The translations under genes and the position numbers were made by a program. DNA of 64,000 nt from Ramlibacter ginsenosidimutans (GTDB taxonomy: Bacteria; Pseudomonadota; Gammaproteobacteria; Burkholderiales; Burkholderiaceae_C): assembly GCF_016654015.1 (NCBI RefSeq), contig NZ_JAEPWM010000003.1, positions 248,001-312,000 of the forward strand. The letters are read 5' to 3'. The notes beneath the pieces were generated by a model. It was given only the letters and a program-made list of their open reading frames with translations, ran no database searches and was not told the DNA's origin. How positions within the stretch are numbered: position 1 is the stretch's first letter; the number at the start of each line of letters is the position of its first letter. Below are positions 29,874 to 38,380 of this stretch, piece by piece.

Positions 29874-29890
29874 GGGAGGGCTGCGAGGCC

Positions 29891-31036
29891 CTAGGCACCG
29901 ACGAGCTGTGCCTGCAGTCCGCGGCGGGGAGCAGGGGCGATCACCGGCCCGTAGCCGAGGCGGGTCCACATCTGCACGGTCTGCCCGGGTTTCGCGCCTG
30001 CGAGTGCGTGAATCCCTGCGTATGTGCTGGCCTGTTCGGGATACTCCTGCAGCGCCTGCGAGAGGGGCTGCATGGACAGGCCGTGCGCGGTGGCCGCCAG
30101 TTGCGCGCGCACGTAGGCACTGCCGGCACGCAGCTGCGTGATGCGGTCGTTCCCCTCGCTCACCAGCCAGAAGAACGCCGGCGTCGTCGCGATCTTGCGG
30201 TCGAAGTCCTCCAGCTGCTGCACCGTGGCGCGGTCGCCGGGCGCCGGGGCCTTGGTGCGGTCGAACAGACCGATTGCATCGACCAGGCGCAGCATGGGTG
30301 CGTTGATCGAGATGCCGTCGCGGTGCCGCTCGATCTCCGACGGGCCGATGCGCAGCCACTTGTACGACTCCAGGATGGTCCGCGGCGTCGTGAGCTCGAT
30401 GCGCCACGCCTTCGAGGCGAGGCGCCGGTGCGCGGCAAGCTGCGCGGCATCGCCACTCGTGAATCCCACGCGCAAGCCGGGCGCTTGCGCTGCATCCGCG
30501 ATCCCGCGCAGCCCCTCGGGCGAGGGGGCGCGCTCGGCATAGGCCTCACGGTTCGTGTGACGACGCAGCACCTGTGCGAACAGCGGATCGCGCCGCACGC
30601 CCGCATCCGGGATCAGCCGCACGCGCGCGAGCGGCCGCGTGTCCAGGCGTTCGGGCCCGAACACGCCTTCCGGAAAGGCTTCGATCTCCGCCCGGTGTCC
30701 GCGCTCGCGGGCCGCCAGCTCCAGCAACCCGAGGAAGGTGCCGTGGCTCATGACGATCTGGCGGCCGAAGGGATCGGTCTCGGGCAAGGTGCGAGCGAGA
30801 TCGCACGACAGCAGGATCTCTCCCGGCCGCGACAGGTCCGCGCGCCAGGACTGCAGGTTGTGCGAGTGGGGAGCGAGCAGTGCGTACGACAGCACCCAGC
30901 GCCGCAGTTCCGTCTCGCCGGCAGCAGGGCCCTTCCATGCCGTGAGCGCGCCGGCGGGCAGCGCCTCGGAACAACCGCCGGCCGCGGCCAGCACCACACC
31001 GCCGCCGGCGATGCGAAGGAAGTTGCGTCGATCCAT
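29891..31036 (-). CDS. Tat-exported nitroreductase-like (Acg family) protein
   Basis: 381 residues. It opens with MDRRNFLRIAGGGVVLAAAGGCSEA, a twin-arginine signal followed by a lipobox-like AGGC, so it may be an exported lipoprotein. The rest resembles the Acg/nitroreductase-like family: RWVLSYALLAPHSHNLQSW, RRHTNREAY and a C-terminal QMWTRLGYGP. These proteins lack clear FMN-reductase activity in known cases, so the function is uncertain. AAGGAGAAC precedes ATG 31036. Divergent from a LysR gene, its probable regulator. Confidence 0.85.
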   Translation of the reverse strand: MDRRNFLRIAGGGVVLAAAGGCSEALPAGALTAWKGPAAGETELRRWVLSYALLAPHSHNLQSWRADLSRPGEILLSCDLARTLPETDPFGRQIVMSHGTFLGLLELAARERGHRAEIEAFPEGVFGPERLDTRPLARVRLIPDAGVRRDPLFAQVLRRHTNREAYAERAPSPEGLRGIADAAQAPGLRVGFTSGDAAQLAAHRRLASKAWRIELTTPRTILESYKWLRIGPSEIERHRDGISINAPMLRLVDAIGLFDRTKAPAPGDRATVQQLEDFDRKIATTPAFFWLVSEGNDRITQLRAGSAYVRAQLAATAHGLSMQPLSQALQEYPEQASTYAGIHALAGAKPGQTVQMWTRLGYGPVIAPAPRRGLQAQLVGA

Positions 31037-31094
31037 GCCGTTCTCCTTGCGTGAGGGAATGGCGCCATTGTGGCCAGCGGCCTGGTCTCGCACA

Positions 31095-31123
31095 ATTGCA
31101 TGGACTTCTACACCAGCTATGCA
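31095..31123. promoter_or_regulatory. Possible LysR operator between the nitroreductase-like gene and its LysR neighbour
   Basis: An inverted repeat TGCAT-N17-ATGCA lies in the 90-bp divergent gap, just before the LysR ATG at 31127. Its position suits autoregulation and control of the divergent gene. The arms are short, so chance is possible. Confidence 0.3.
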
Positions 31124-31126
31124 GCA

Positions 31127-32011
31127 ATGAATACCCGCTTCGACTGGAACCTGGTCCGTTCCTTCCTCGCGGCCCTGGACCACGGCAGCCTGCTCGCGGC
31201 GGCACGCGCCCTGGGCGCCGCGCAGCCCACGATCGGTCGCCACATCTCGGAGCTGGAGCGCCAATGGGGCACGGTGCTGTTCGAGCGCACCGGCCGGGGG
31301 CTTGTACCCACCGAGGCCGCGCTGCGGGTCGCGCAGGCGGCGCGTGCCATGGAGGGCGGGGCCGAGGCCGTGTCTCGCCAGCTGGCCGCGCGCGACGCGA
31401 CGGAGGCGGGCAGCGTGCGCATCAGCGCCAGCCAGCCGATCGCGTGCTTCGTCATGCCGCCGCTGCTTGCGCGCATGCGGCTCGCACTTCCGCAGGTCCA
31501 GGTGGAACTGGTCGTGAGCAATGCGGTGAGCAACCTGCTTCGGCGCGAAGCCGACATCGCGCTGCGCATGGTGCAGCCGCAGCAGCAAAGCCTCGTGGCG
31601 CGCCGCATTGGCCGCGTCGCGTTGTCGGCCTGCGCGCATCGCGACTACCTGGCACGGCGAGGCACGCCAAGCCAGCCGGCGGAGTTGGTGCAGCACGCGC
31701 TGGTTGCGGGCGACCGCGACGAGACCGTGCAGGAAGGATTCCGGGCGGCGGGCTTGCCCGTCGCGCAGGAGCAACTCGTGCTGCGGACCGACGACCTGAT
31801 CGCGCAGTGGCAGGCGGTGCGTGCGGGAATCGGCATCGGCTTCGTCGCCGACTACCTGTCGCGGGCGGACCCGCAGGTCACGAGGCTGCTTCCGGGGCTG
31901 AAGATCCCCAGCCTGCCGCTCTGGCTGGTCGTGCACCGGGAAATCCGCTCGAACCGGCGCATCCGCTCGGTGTACGAGTTCCTGGTTCGCGAGCTGCCGG
32001 GGGCGCTGTAG
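31127..32011 (+). CDS. LysR-family transcriptional regulator
   Basis: 294 residues. The helix-turn-helix is at about 8-65 (LVRSFLAALDHGSLLAAARALGAAQPTIGRHISELER), and the substrate-binding domain follows from about residue 90. ATG 31127 places the HTH at the usual distance from the N-terminus; an upstream in-frame ATG at 31070 adds 19 unlikely residues. Divergent from the Tat-exported nitroreductase-like gene and probably controls it. Confidence 0.92.
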   Translation: MNTRFDWNLVRSFLAALDHGSLLAAARALGAAQPTIGRHISELERQWGTVLFERTGRGLVPTEAALRVAQAARAMEGGAEAVSRQLAARDATEAGSVRISASQPIACFVMPPLLARMRLALPQVQVELVVSNAVSNLLRREADIALRMVQPQQQSLVARRIGRVALSACAHRDYLARRGTPSQPAELVQHALVAGDRDETVQEGFRAAGLPVAQEQLVLRTDDLIAQWQAVRAGIGIGFVADYLSRADPQVTRLLPGLKIPSLPLWLVVHREIRSNRRIRSVYEFLVRELPGAL

Positions 32012-32151
32012 GAGGCTTCAGTCCTGCTGCGCGGGCGACAGGGGCGTCCCAGTCGTAGTTCCTGAATTGACCAGATATGTCGAGGCCTGAAACCTCCGCA
32101 CGTCTGCTTGGGGTCGGAAGCAGCCGTCAGGAGCGGCGATGGCGAGGAAAT

Positions 32152-33063
32152 CTACTTCTGCGTGTGTGCAAGCGCGCGCGCGAAGAATTCGAAGATGCGT
32201 TTGGCGGAGTCCTCGGTCGTATCAGCGCTGTATCGGTAGACAACGGAGTTGCCTTGAAAGTCTGTTTTCCTGAAGTTGTCCATGCTCGAACAATCCCAGC
32301 AATGCGTTGTGTTCGGATAAACGTGCCATTCCACGGGAGCTGACTTAGCCTTCAGGGCTTCCAGCTGGGGCGTGCAGAATTTCACAGGAGCTTCCGTGTC
32401 GTCCTCTCCTAAAAGCAGGAGCAATGGCGTGTCGACGTCGTGTCTCAGGAAATCGAAGTCGTTGGGGAACGTCTTTGACGCCGGGAGATGGCAAATGGGA
32501 TAGGCAGACGCAACAGCCGCGAACCGGGGTCCAGCCGAGAGAATCGATGCAACTTCGGCGCTGGATGCGAGTTCTCCAACCATGGCGCCCCACGAAAAAC
32601 CGAGATGTACGACCCGCTTCGGGTCGACCGCCGGGAGCTTCTGCAAGTGCTCCAGTGCCTGGAACGCATCCTTCACCCCGCGCTGTATTGAAACTGCTGT
32701 CGGCGGCGTGCAGTTGAGCTTGACGCCGCGCGGGCCGAGGCTATCGAGCACCATCACGACGTACCCCTCTCTTACCGCGCGGCTCGCCCAGTCCCATATC
32801 TCGGCGCGGATGCCGCCGCAGCTGTGATGAATGACAACCGCGGGGAAGGGCCCGCTGCCAGCGGGCCTCCAGATAACATTGCTGGTTCGAGCAAAGAGCG
32901 ACGGCTCACGCGGCTCGGATGGAAACGTGAGGTCTTTGTTCCGGTCCGCCATAGCGCGGGTCGCGTCGGGGTCGAGAGTCTGCGCCCCAGTCGACGCAGC
33001 CCAGAGCGTCAGCAGCAATAGGACGGCGAGAAGAACGCGGCGGGTCCGCATCGGGGAGTTCAT
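32152..33063 (-). CDS. Secreted dienelactone hydrolase-like alpha/beta hydrolase
   Basis: 303 residues. The signal peptide is RTRRVLLAVLLLLTLWAASTGAQ (ending near residue 28), followed by an alpha/beta-hydrolase domain of dienelactone hydrolase type. The nucleophile elbow is GFSWGAMVG with S157, where classical DLH has Cys; D221 or D222 (GEDDTEAP) and H254 (NTTHCW) complete the triad. The oxyanion block VVIHHSCGG is present. The substrate is unknown; esters or carboxylic lactones are plausible. Codon use is a little less GC-biased than in neighbours (for example AAC GAC TTC GAT), hinting at separate acquisition. Confidence 0.85.
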   Translation of the reverse strand: MNSPMRTRRVLLAVLLLLTLWAASTGAQTLDPDATRAMADRNKDLTFPSEPREPSLFARTSNVIWRPAGSGPFPAVVIHHSCGGIRAEIWDWASRAVREGYVVMVLDSLGPRGVKLNCTPPTAVSIQRGVKDAFQALEHLQKLPAVDPKRVVHLGFSWGAMVGELASSAEVASILSAGPRFAAVASAYPICHLPASKTFPNDFDFLRHDVDTPLLLLLGEDDTEAPVKFCTPQLEALKAKSAPVEWHVYPNTTHCWDCSSMDNFRKTDFQGNSVVYRYSADTTEDSAKRIFEFFARALAHTQK

Positions 33064-33658
33064 GACGGGCTCCTCAAATTCCGTTTTTCGGTTTCGCGCC
33101 AGGTGGTGACGAGGGTACCCCCGCCGGGGAGGGTAGAGGATCGTCCAAGCGGCGGAAGCGTTTCGACAGCTGCTTCGACGACCATCACACACTTTCCTAA
33201 TCGACTGCGCTGCGGCCCGCCGTGAGTCCCTTTGAGTTGCCCGTGACCGGCCGCGATCGGTGGGAGTGGTGGCGGCGCCCCATGCGAGAGATGGCCGTCA
33301 TCTACCTCCTGCTCGCTCGAGGTCGGGCGCGAGTTGCAGCCAGAATCTCCTTCATACCGCCGCAGGCGCGCTGCGCCGTCTCGGAACAGGACTGAAGGCT
33401 ACAGCGAGGGAAACAGCGCGCGCGGTTCGCGAGGCACCAACCTGCTGCGCAGTGCTCAGGGGCTGGTCGCGTGGCGGCGAGAGCTGGAACGCAGTCCAGG
33501 CCCGGCCACGTGGCTCGATGCGATTGCCCGAACCCCCTGATGCGGCGCACAGTGCCCGCTCGGCGCCAGGCCCACGCGCTTGGCGAGGTGAACGCTACGC
33601 ATTCGGATGTCCGGAACCGGCGAGCGGCCCCCGCTGCGCGCGGGGCATGATCCCGGGC
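33064..33658. other. About 595 bp with no convincing gene
   Basis: The stretch between two divergently oriented genes holds the promoter of the hydrolase gene and about 400 bp with no frame that looks like a known family. A 57-codon GTG frame at 33222-33395 reads sensibly at first and then loses codon bias. Third-position GC is lower than in flanking genes, consistent with decayed sequence. Confidence 0.5.
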
Positions 33659-34873
33659 ATGAAGAACCACGCGTTCAGGCTGCTCGCGGCAGCCAACCTC
33701 TGCGCGCAGTCGGCGGAGCAATTGAGCCTGGCGGCGGTGCCGCTGGTGGCCGTGCTCGCGCTCGGATCCGGAGCCGGCGAGATCGGGCTGCTGGGGGCCA
33801 TGCAGACGCTGCCTTTTCTACTCCTGTCCATTCCGGTGGGCCTGCTCACCGACCGCGTGCCGCGCCGCCACGTGATGCTGGCGTCCGAAACCTTGCGCGC
33901 CATCTCGCTGTTCCTGCTGCTCCTGATGGTCGCCACGTCCAGCATCAGCTTCATCCCGCTCGCGGGGCTCGGGTTCATCGGCGCGCTGGGGACCGTTGGC
34001 TTCACCGTCGCCGCCCCGGCCATCGTGCCTGCGCTGGTCCCGCCGTCGCAGCATGCGCACGCCAATGGCCGGCTGGAACTCGCGCGCAGTGCCGCATACG
34101 CGGGCGGACCCGCGCTGGCGGGGGCGTTGGTGGCCTGGGCGGGTGCGTCGTGGGCCTTCGTGTTGGCCGTCATGCTCTCGGTCGCGGCAGTGCTCCTCCT
34201 GTGGCGCCTCGCGGAGCCGCCGCGCGCGCGGCCGCCTGCGCGGCACGCGCTGCTCGAGATCCGCGAGGGCGCGCAGTTCGTGTGGAGCGATACCTTGCTG
34301 CGGCCCATCCTCCTGACCGGGATGGCATGGAACATTGCGTGGTTCGTGCTGCAGGCCGCTTACGTGCCTTATGCGGTGCGCTTCCTCGGCCTCTCTGCGC
34401 AGGCAGTCGGCGTGACCCTCGGCTGCTATGGGGCCGGCATGGTGCTGGGCGCGCTGCTGGCGCGGCGCGTGATCGCGGTCATGCCTTTTGGCCGCGCCAT
34501 CCAGCTCGGGCCGGCCGTCTCGGTGCTGGCCATCGCAGCGATGCTGGGCACGCTGGTCGTACCGAGCGGCGTGCTCGCGGCTCTTTCGTTCTTCCTGTTC
34601 GGCGCCGGCCCCATCGTGTGGACGATCAGCACCACGACGCTGCGCCAGGCGATCACGCCGGGCGCCATGCTCGGACGGGTGGGTTCGGTGTTCCTGACGG
34701 TGAATGCCGGCGCCCGCCCGGTGGGTGCGGGGATCGGGGCGGTCATCGGCAGCCTGTGGGGCGAGCCGGCGTGCCTGTGGATGGCTGCGGCCGGCTTCGT
34801 GCTGCAGGCGGCCATCATCCTGGTTTCGAGCATGAACGGATTGCAGCGCCTGCCGGCGCTCCGGGCGGGGTGA
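33659..34873 (+). CDS. Major facilitator superfamily transporter
   Basis: 404 residues from ATG 33659 (ATG 33647 also possible). It has about twelve hydrophobic helices, with the MFS motif-A-like loop GLLTDRVPRRHVML after helix 2. It resembles the enterobactin/macrolide exporter-like MFS_3 group (DUF894 type), many of which act as drug or siderophore efflux pumps. Its substrate is not identifiable. The stop at 34873 lies almost exactly where the convergent SGNH hydrolase fragment loses similarity, suggesting a recombination joint. Confidence 0.87.
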   Translation: MKNHAFRLLAAANLCAQSAEQLSLAAVPLVAVLALGSGAGEIGLLGAMQTLPFLLLSIPVGLLTDRVPRRHVMLASETLRAISLFLLLLMVATSSISFIPLAGLGFIGALGTVGFTVAAPAIVPALVPPSQHAHANGRLELARSAAYAGGPALAGALVAWAGASWAFVLAVMLSVAAVLLLWRLAEPPRARPPARHALLEIREGAQFVWSDTLLRPILLTGMAWNIAWFVLQAAYVPYAVRFLGLSAQAVGVTLGCYGAGMVLGALLARRVIAVMPFGRAIQLGPAVSVLAIAAMLGTLVVPSGVLAALSFFLFGAGPIVWTISTTTLRQAITPGAMLGRVGSVFLTVNAGARPVGAGIGAVIGSLWGEPACLWMAAAGFVLQAAIILVSSMNGLQRLPALRAG

Positions 34874-35324
34874 ACGGCGGCAGTCGCGCGCGCCGCGGCA
34901 GCGCGATCGGATCGCTCACCGCCTTGCCGCCGGCGGCCACCGTGATCTTGCTCGCGCCCTGGAAGGTGGCAAAGCCTGCCTTGCCGCCTTGCACGCCGAC
35001 ATGGGCGCGACCGATCTTCAGCGGGCGGTCGCTGTATGCGTTGCTGATCACGAGCCGGATCTGGTCGCCGCCCAGGCTGACGCGCAGGTTCTGGCGCAGC
35101 GTGACGTTCTCCAGCTGCAGGGGCATGCCCACCGGTAGCGCGAAATCCGGTCCCCACGTGGGCTCCGGGGCCGCGATCCACGTGGGCGTCCAGGTACCAG
35201 CGCCGGGTGTGGGCATGGCAGGCGCGGCATGTGCGCAGGAGAGGGCCGCCGCGGCGGCAATCAGGGAGGCGCTGGCGAATCGCGCCGCGTGGTGATGCAT
35301 GGAAAGCAGTCGTTGGTAGTTCAT
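34815..35324 (-). pseudogene. Truncated SGNH/GDSL hydrolase
   Basis: The 169-codon frame starts with a signal peptide (SASLIAAAAALSCAHA), then the N-terminal beta domain typical of secreted SGNH hydrolases: GTWTPTWIAAPEPTWG, LRVSLGGDQIRLVISNAYSDRPL and IGRAHVGV. Similarity stops near AVSDPIALPRRA, and the last 25 or so codons overlap the end of the convergent MFS gene out of frame. The whole catalytic domain (GDS and DxxH) is missing; intact relatives are roughly 400 residues. A LysR gene, presumably its former regulator, stands divergent and intact. Confidence 0.75.
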
Positions 35325-35370
35325 GGCCTTCACTTTGGGTCATTCAGGAGGCGACGAGAACCCGCCAGAA

Positions 35371-35389
35371 TCGAAGAAGTCCTCTTCAA
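35371..35389. promoter_or_regulatory. Inverted repeat before the LysR gene
   Basis: TCGAAGA-AGTCC-TCTTCAA, with 6 of 7 arm positions paired, lies 8 bp before the LysR ATG at 35397 and between it and the SGNH hydrolase fragment. A possible autoregulatory operator; weak evidence. Confidence 0.3.
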
Positions 35390-35396
35390 GAATGGA

Positions 35397-36284
35397 ATGA
35401 GTCGTGGATCGCCTGAAGCCATGAATGCGTTCGTACGTGCCGCCGAACTGGGCAGTCTTTCTGCTGCCGCGCGCGAGCTGCACACCACACAGCCGACGGT
35501 GAGCAAGCTGGTGGCTGCGCTGGAGCATTCCTTGGGCGTGCGCCTGCTGGAGCGAAGCACCTCGCGCGTGGTGCCCACGGAGGAGGGGAGCCGCTTCCTG
35601 GTGAGCGCCAGGGAACTGCTGGCAGGCTATGAGGAGGCGGTGGCCGACCTCGCCTCGCGATCGCATCAGCCCAAGGGCCTGGTGCGGATTTCCGCGCCGG
35701 TGGCGATCGGCATGCTGCGCCTCAACGCGCTGATGCTGCGGGCGCTGGACACCTTTCCCCTGCTCGAGATCGACCTCATGCTGGAGGACCGCTTCGTCGA
35801 CCCGGTCGAAGAGCGCATCGACCTCGCCTTGCGCATAGGCGGATCACTGCCTCCCGACATGGTCGCCCGCCCGCTGGCCGTGTGGCCTCGCTACGTGGTC
35901 GCCGCGCCGGAGTACGTGGCGCGCAGCGGCCGGCCGCAGGAGCCGAAGGACCTGCAGTCACACAACTACCTGCGCTATGCGGGAGGCGACGATGTGGTGG
36001 TCCTCAGCGGACCTGCCGGCAACGTGAATGTGGGGTTGCCCGCGCGCTACCGCGTGAACAGCGCCGTCGCCATGCTCGAAGCCGTGCGTGCCGGGGCGGG
36101 AATCGCCTTGCAGCCGTCGTGGATGGTGGATGAGCTCCTGCAGCAGCGCAAGCTGGTGCGCCTGCTGCCGCAATGGGTAGGGCCGTCCCAGGTCGCGCAC
36201 CTGCTCCATGCACCCATGCGCAGGCAGCCCATGCGGGTCAAGGCGGCGGCGGATTTCCTGGTGGCGCAGGTGGCGAAATCGTGA
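35397..36284 (+). CDS. LysR-family transcriptional regulator
   Basis: 295 residues, normal length. The helix-turn-helix is near 8-65 (MNAFVRAAELGSLSAAARELHTTQPTVSKLVAALEHSLG), and the effector domain begins at LVRISAPVAIGMLRL. ATG 35397 (MSRGSPEAM) gives the usual spacing. Divergent from the truncated SGNH hydrolase, so it may now be a regulator without its original target. Confidence 0.92.
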   Translation: MSRGSPEAMNAFVRAAELGSLSAAARELHTTQPTVSKLVAALEHSLGVRLLERSTSRVVPTEEGSRFLVSARELLAGYEEAVADLASRSHQPKGLVRISAPVAIGMLRLNALMLRALDTFPLLEIDLMLEDRFVDPVEERIDLALRIGGSLPPDMVARPLAVWPRYVVAAPEYVARSGRPQEPKDLQSHNYLRYAGGDDVVVLSGPAGNVNVGLPARYRVNSAVAMLEAVRAGAGIALQPSWMVDELLQQRKLVRLLPQWVGPSQVAHLLHAPMRRQPMRVKAAADFLVAQVAKS

Positions 36285-36322
36285 GGGCGACGTTCTCGAT
36301 TCTGGCGAGGCAAGCGGGATTC

Positions 36323-36343
36323 GCACGACCGTGCTAATATAAT
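36323..36343 (+). promoter_or_regulatory. TetR operator and -10 box
   Basis: The palindrome GCACGACCGTGC (36323-36334) is followed by a perfect TATAAT at 36338-36343, only four bases before the TetR ATG, so the transcript is probably leaderless or nearly so. The motif in context, TTCGCACGACCGTGC, matches TTCGCACAATCGTGC at 36991-37005, upstream of the small membrane protein and thiolase, at 13 of 15 positions. Confidence 0.65.
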
Positions 36344-36347
36344 TCTC

Positions 36348-36950
36348 ATGGATGCGAAGACGCAGAAGAGTGAGCTCACGCGGGCGGCGATCGTCGGCGC
36401 GGCGCTGGACTTCGCTGCCGACGAGGGGCTGGAAGCGATCACGCTGCAGGCGGTGGCAGACCGTATCGGCTTGTCCAAGAGCGGCGTCTTCTCCCGCGTC
36501 GGATCGCGCGAGGCCCTGCAAAAGGCGGTGCTCGAGGAATTCGGCCGCCGCTTCATCGCGGACGTGTTCGCTCCCGCCATGCAGCAGCCCAAGGGCCTGC
36601 CGCGCCTCGACGCCACCGTTCGCCGGTGGATCGCGCGCACCCGCGACGTCGACGCCCACAAGGGCTGCATCTTCATGGCCGGCGCGTTCGAACTGGATGA
36701 CCGTGACGGTGCGTTGCGCGACCACTTGCTGGCCGAGGTCACCCGGTGGCGGGCGGCATTGCGCCGCACGGTGCAGCAGGCGGTCGACGCCGGCCAGCTG
36801 AAACCAGAGACCGATCCGGAACAGGTCGTGTCGGAGATCTACGGCTTGATTGTGGGTCTCCTTCACGACACCCGGTTCCTGCGAGACCCCCGGGCTGCCG
36901 ATCGCGCGCTTCGAACCTGGGACCGCCTCCTGTTGACTTACCGCAGCTGA
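36348..36950 (+). CDS. TetR-family transcriptional regulator
   Basis: 200 residues. The N-terminal helix-turn-helix is at about 10-55 (RAAIVGAALDFAADEGLEAITLQAVADRIGLSKSGVFSRVGSREAL). The C-terminal domain (about 85-195) resembles the TetR_C group with DAHKGCIFMAGAFELDDR. A palindromic operator overlaps its own promoter and a second copy lies just downstream of it, before the next genes, so it probably represses itself and the 35-residue protein/thiolase unit. The ligand may be an acyl-CoA or lipophilic compound, by inference from the thiolase. Confidence 0.92.
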   Translation: MDAKTQKSELTRAAIVGAALDFAADEGLEAITLQAVADRIGLSKSGVFSRVGSREALQKAVLEEFGRRFIADVFAPAMQQPKGLPRLDATVRRWIARTRDVDAHKGCIFMAGAFELDDRDGALRDHLLAEVTRWRAALRRTVQQAVDAGQLKPETDPEQVVSEIYGLIVGLLHDTRFLRDPRAADRALRTWDRLLLTYRS

Positions 36951-36972
36951 GGGCCGGCTGGCGCCGAGCGGA

Positions 36973-37007
36973 TTGTTCTTTCGCCCATGTTTCGCACAAT
37001 CGTGCGA
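36973..37007 (+). promoter_or_regulatory. Second operator copy and promoter
   Basis: A palindrome TCGCACAATCGTGCGA occupies 36992-37007 (perfect arms). A possible -35 TTGTTC (36973-36978) and -10 CACAAT (36995-37000) are 16 bp apart, with the -10 inside the palindrome, so repressor binding would block initiation. Transcription would run into the small membrane protein gene 16 bp downstream. Confidence 0.6.
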
Positions 37008-37022
37008 TAAAAGGAGAGTTCT

Positions 37023-37130
37023 GTGATCTGCGTCTTGCTGCTTGTGCTTCTCGGCATCCTGGCCGCATCGGCCATCGCCTCGGTCGTTCGCGCGCTTCCG
37101 CGCACGAACGAAGACTTCGTCCTGTTCTGA
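37023..37130 (+). CDS. Small membrane protein, 35 residues
   Basis: Starts with GTG 37023, preceded by AAAGGAGAG at good spacing. The product is one hydrophobic helix (ICVLLLVLLGILAASAIASVV) followed by the hydrophilic tail RALPRTNEDFVLF. It is too short for most gene finders. Its strong ribosome site, membrane-anchor design and position right after a regulated promoter support expression. No function is known; it may modulate a membrane partner, or its translation may affect the thiolase gene that follows 116 bp later. Confidence 0.65.
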   Translation: MICVLLLVLLGILAASAIASVVRALPRTNEDFVLF

Positions 37131-37246
37131 CAAGTCACGCCAGGGCTGCTGCGAGGCCAGCAACCTCGCCGTCCCGGCGCCCGCGACGCGCGCCCAGTCC
37201 GCCTTGTTGCCACGCCAAAAGTACTTCAACCCCCAGGAGAAAAAGA

Positions 37247-38380
37247 ATGGACGCCTATCTCGTCGACTTCGCCCGCAGCCCGTACCACTTCGCGCGCAAG
37301 GGCAGACTCGCTTCGCTGCGCCCCGACGACCTCGCCGCCCAGGTGGTGCGGGACCTCGTTCGGCGCCAACCCTTCGATCCGGCCCTGATCGACGACGTGA
37401 TGCTCGGGTGCGCCTACCCGGAAGGAGAGCAGGGCGACAACCTCGCCCGCATCGTCAGCTTGCTCGCGGGGCTGCCCGAAAGCGTCAGCGGCATCACGAT
37501 GAACCGCTTCTGCGGCTCCTCCATGTCGGCGATCCACACGGCCGCGGGCGCCATCGCCCTGGGCGCGGGAGACGTCTTCCTCTGCGTAGGCGTCGAGTCG
37601 ATGTCGCGTGTGCCGCAAGGCGGCCTGAGCCCTGCGCCCAATCCGTGGCTGAAGGAGCACTACCCGACGGCCTACGTGTCGATGGGGATCACCGCGGAGA
37701 ACCTCGCGCGTCGGTACGAGATCTCGCGCGAAGAGCAGGACGCGTTCGCGGCGCGAAGCCAGCGCAAGGCCGGCGCCGCACTCGTGCGGGGCGCTTTCGA
37801 GCCGGAGGTCGTCGCCGTACGCACGGCCGAGGGCACGGTCGATACCGACGGCTGCCTGCGGCCTGCAACGACCGTCGAAGTCCTCGCGGGCCTCAAGCCC
37901 GCCTTTCTCCCGGATGGCAGCGTCACCGCCGGGACTTCGTCTCCGCTCACCGACGGGGCGACGGCGGTGCTGGTCGCAAGCGAGGCGTTCGTGCGGACGC
38001 ATGCGCTTGTACCGATGGCCCGCATTGTCTCCGTCGCCACCGCTGGATGCCCGCCGGAACTCATGGGCATCGGCCCGGTTCCCGCCACCCGGAAGGCGCT
38101 CGCTCGCGCCGGCTTGCGGCTGGAGCAGATCGACGTCGTGGAGCTCAACGAAGCATTCGCGGCGCAGGCGCTCGCCTGCCTGCGCGAGCTGGACCTGGAC
38201 GAGGGGCGCGTGAACCTGGACGGCGGCGCCATTGCCATCGGTCATCCGCTGGGCGCGACGGGGGCCAGGATCACCGCGAAAGCGGCCCAGCTGCTGCAGC
38301 GCGGGCACGGCTGCTATGCAATTGCGACCCAGTGCATAGGCGGAGGTCAGGGAATCGCCACCGTGCTGGAACGTGCCTGA
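37247..38380 (+). CDS. Thiolase-family acetyl-CoA acyltransferase
   Basis: 377 residues. It condenses two acyl-CoAs or cleaves 3-ketoacyl-CoA. The active-site residues are all in place: C89 (NRFCGSSMSA), H333 (IGHPLGATG) and C363 (ATQCIGGGQG). AGGAGAAA precedes the ATG. It stands alone without other beta-oxidation genes, downstream of the TetR regulator and small membrane protein. Acetyl-CoA C-acetyltransferase or FadA-like 3-ketoacyl-CoA thiolase are both possible; the sequence does not decide. Confidence 0.92.
   Translation: MDAYLVDFARSPYHFARKGRLASLRPDDLAAQVVRDLVRRQPFDPALIDDVMLGCAYPEGEQGDNLARIVSLLAGLPESVSGITMNRFCGSSMSAIHTAAGAIALGAGDVFLCVGVESMSRVPQGGLSPAPNPWLKEHYPTAYVSMGITAENLARRYEISREEQDAFAARSQRKAGAALVRGAFEPEVVAVRTAEGTVDTDGCLRPATTVEVLAGLKPAFLPDGSVTAGTSSPLTDGATAVLVASEAFVRTHALVPMARIVSVATAGCPPELMGIGPVPATRKALARAGLRLEQIDVVELNEAFAAQALACLRELDLDEGRVNLDGGAIAIGHPLGATGARITAKAAQLLQRGHGCYAIATQCIGGGQGIATVLERA

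Noticed and set aside
33222..33395. 57-codon GTG frame in the gap before the MFS gene
   Set aside because: First half has good codon bias, but the second half loses it, there is no ribosome site, and no family similarity was recognised.
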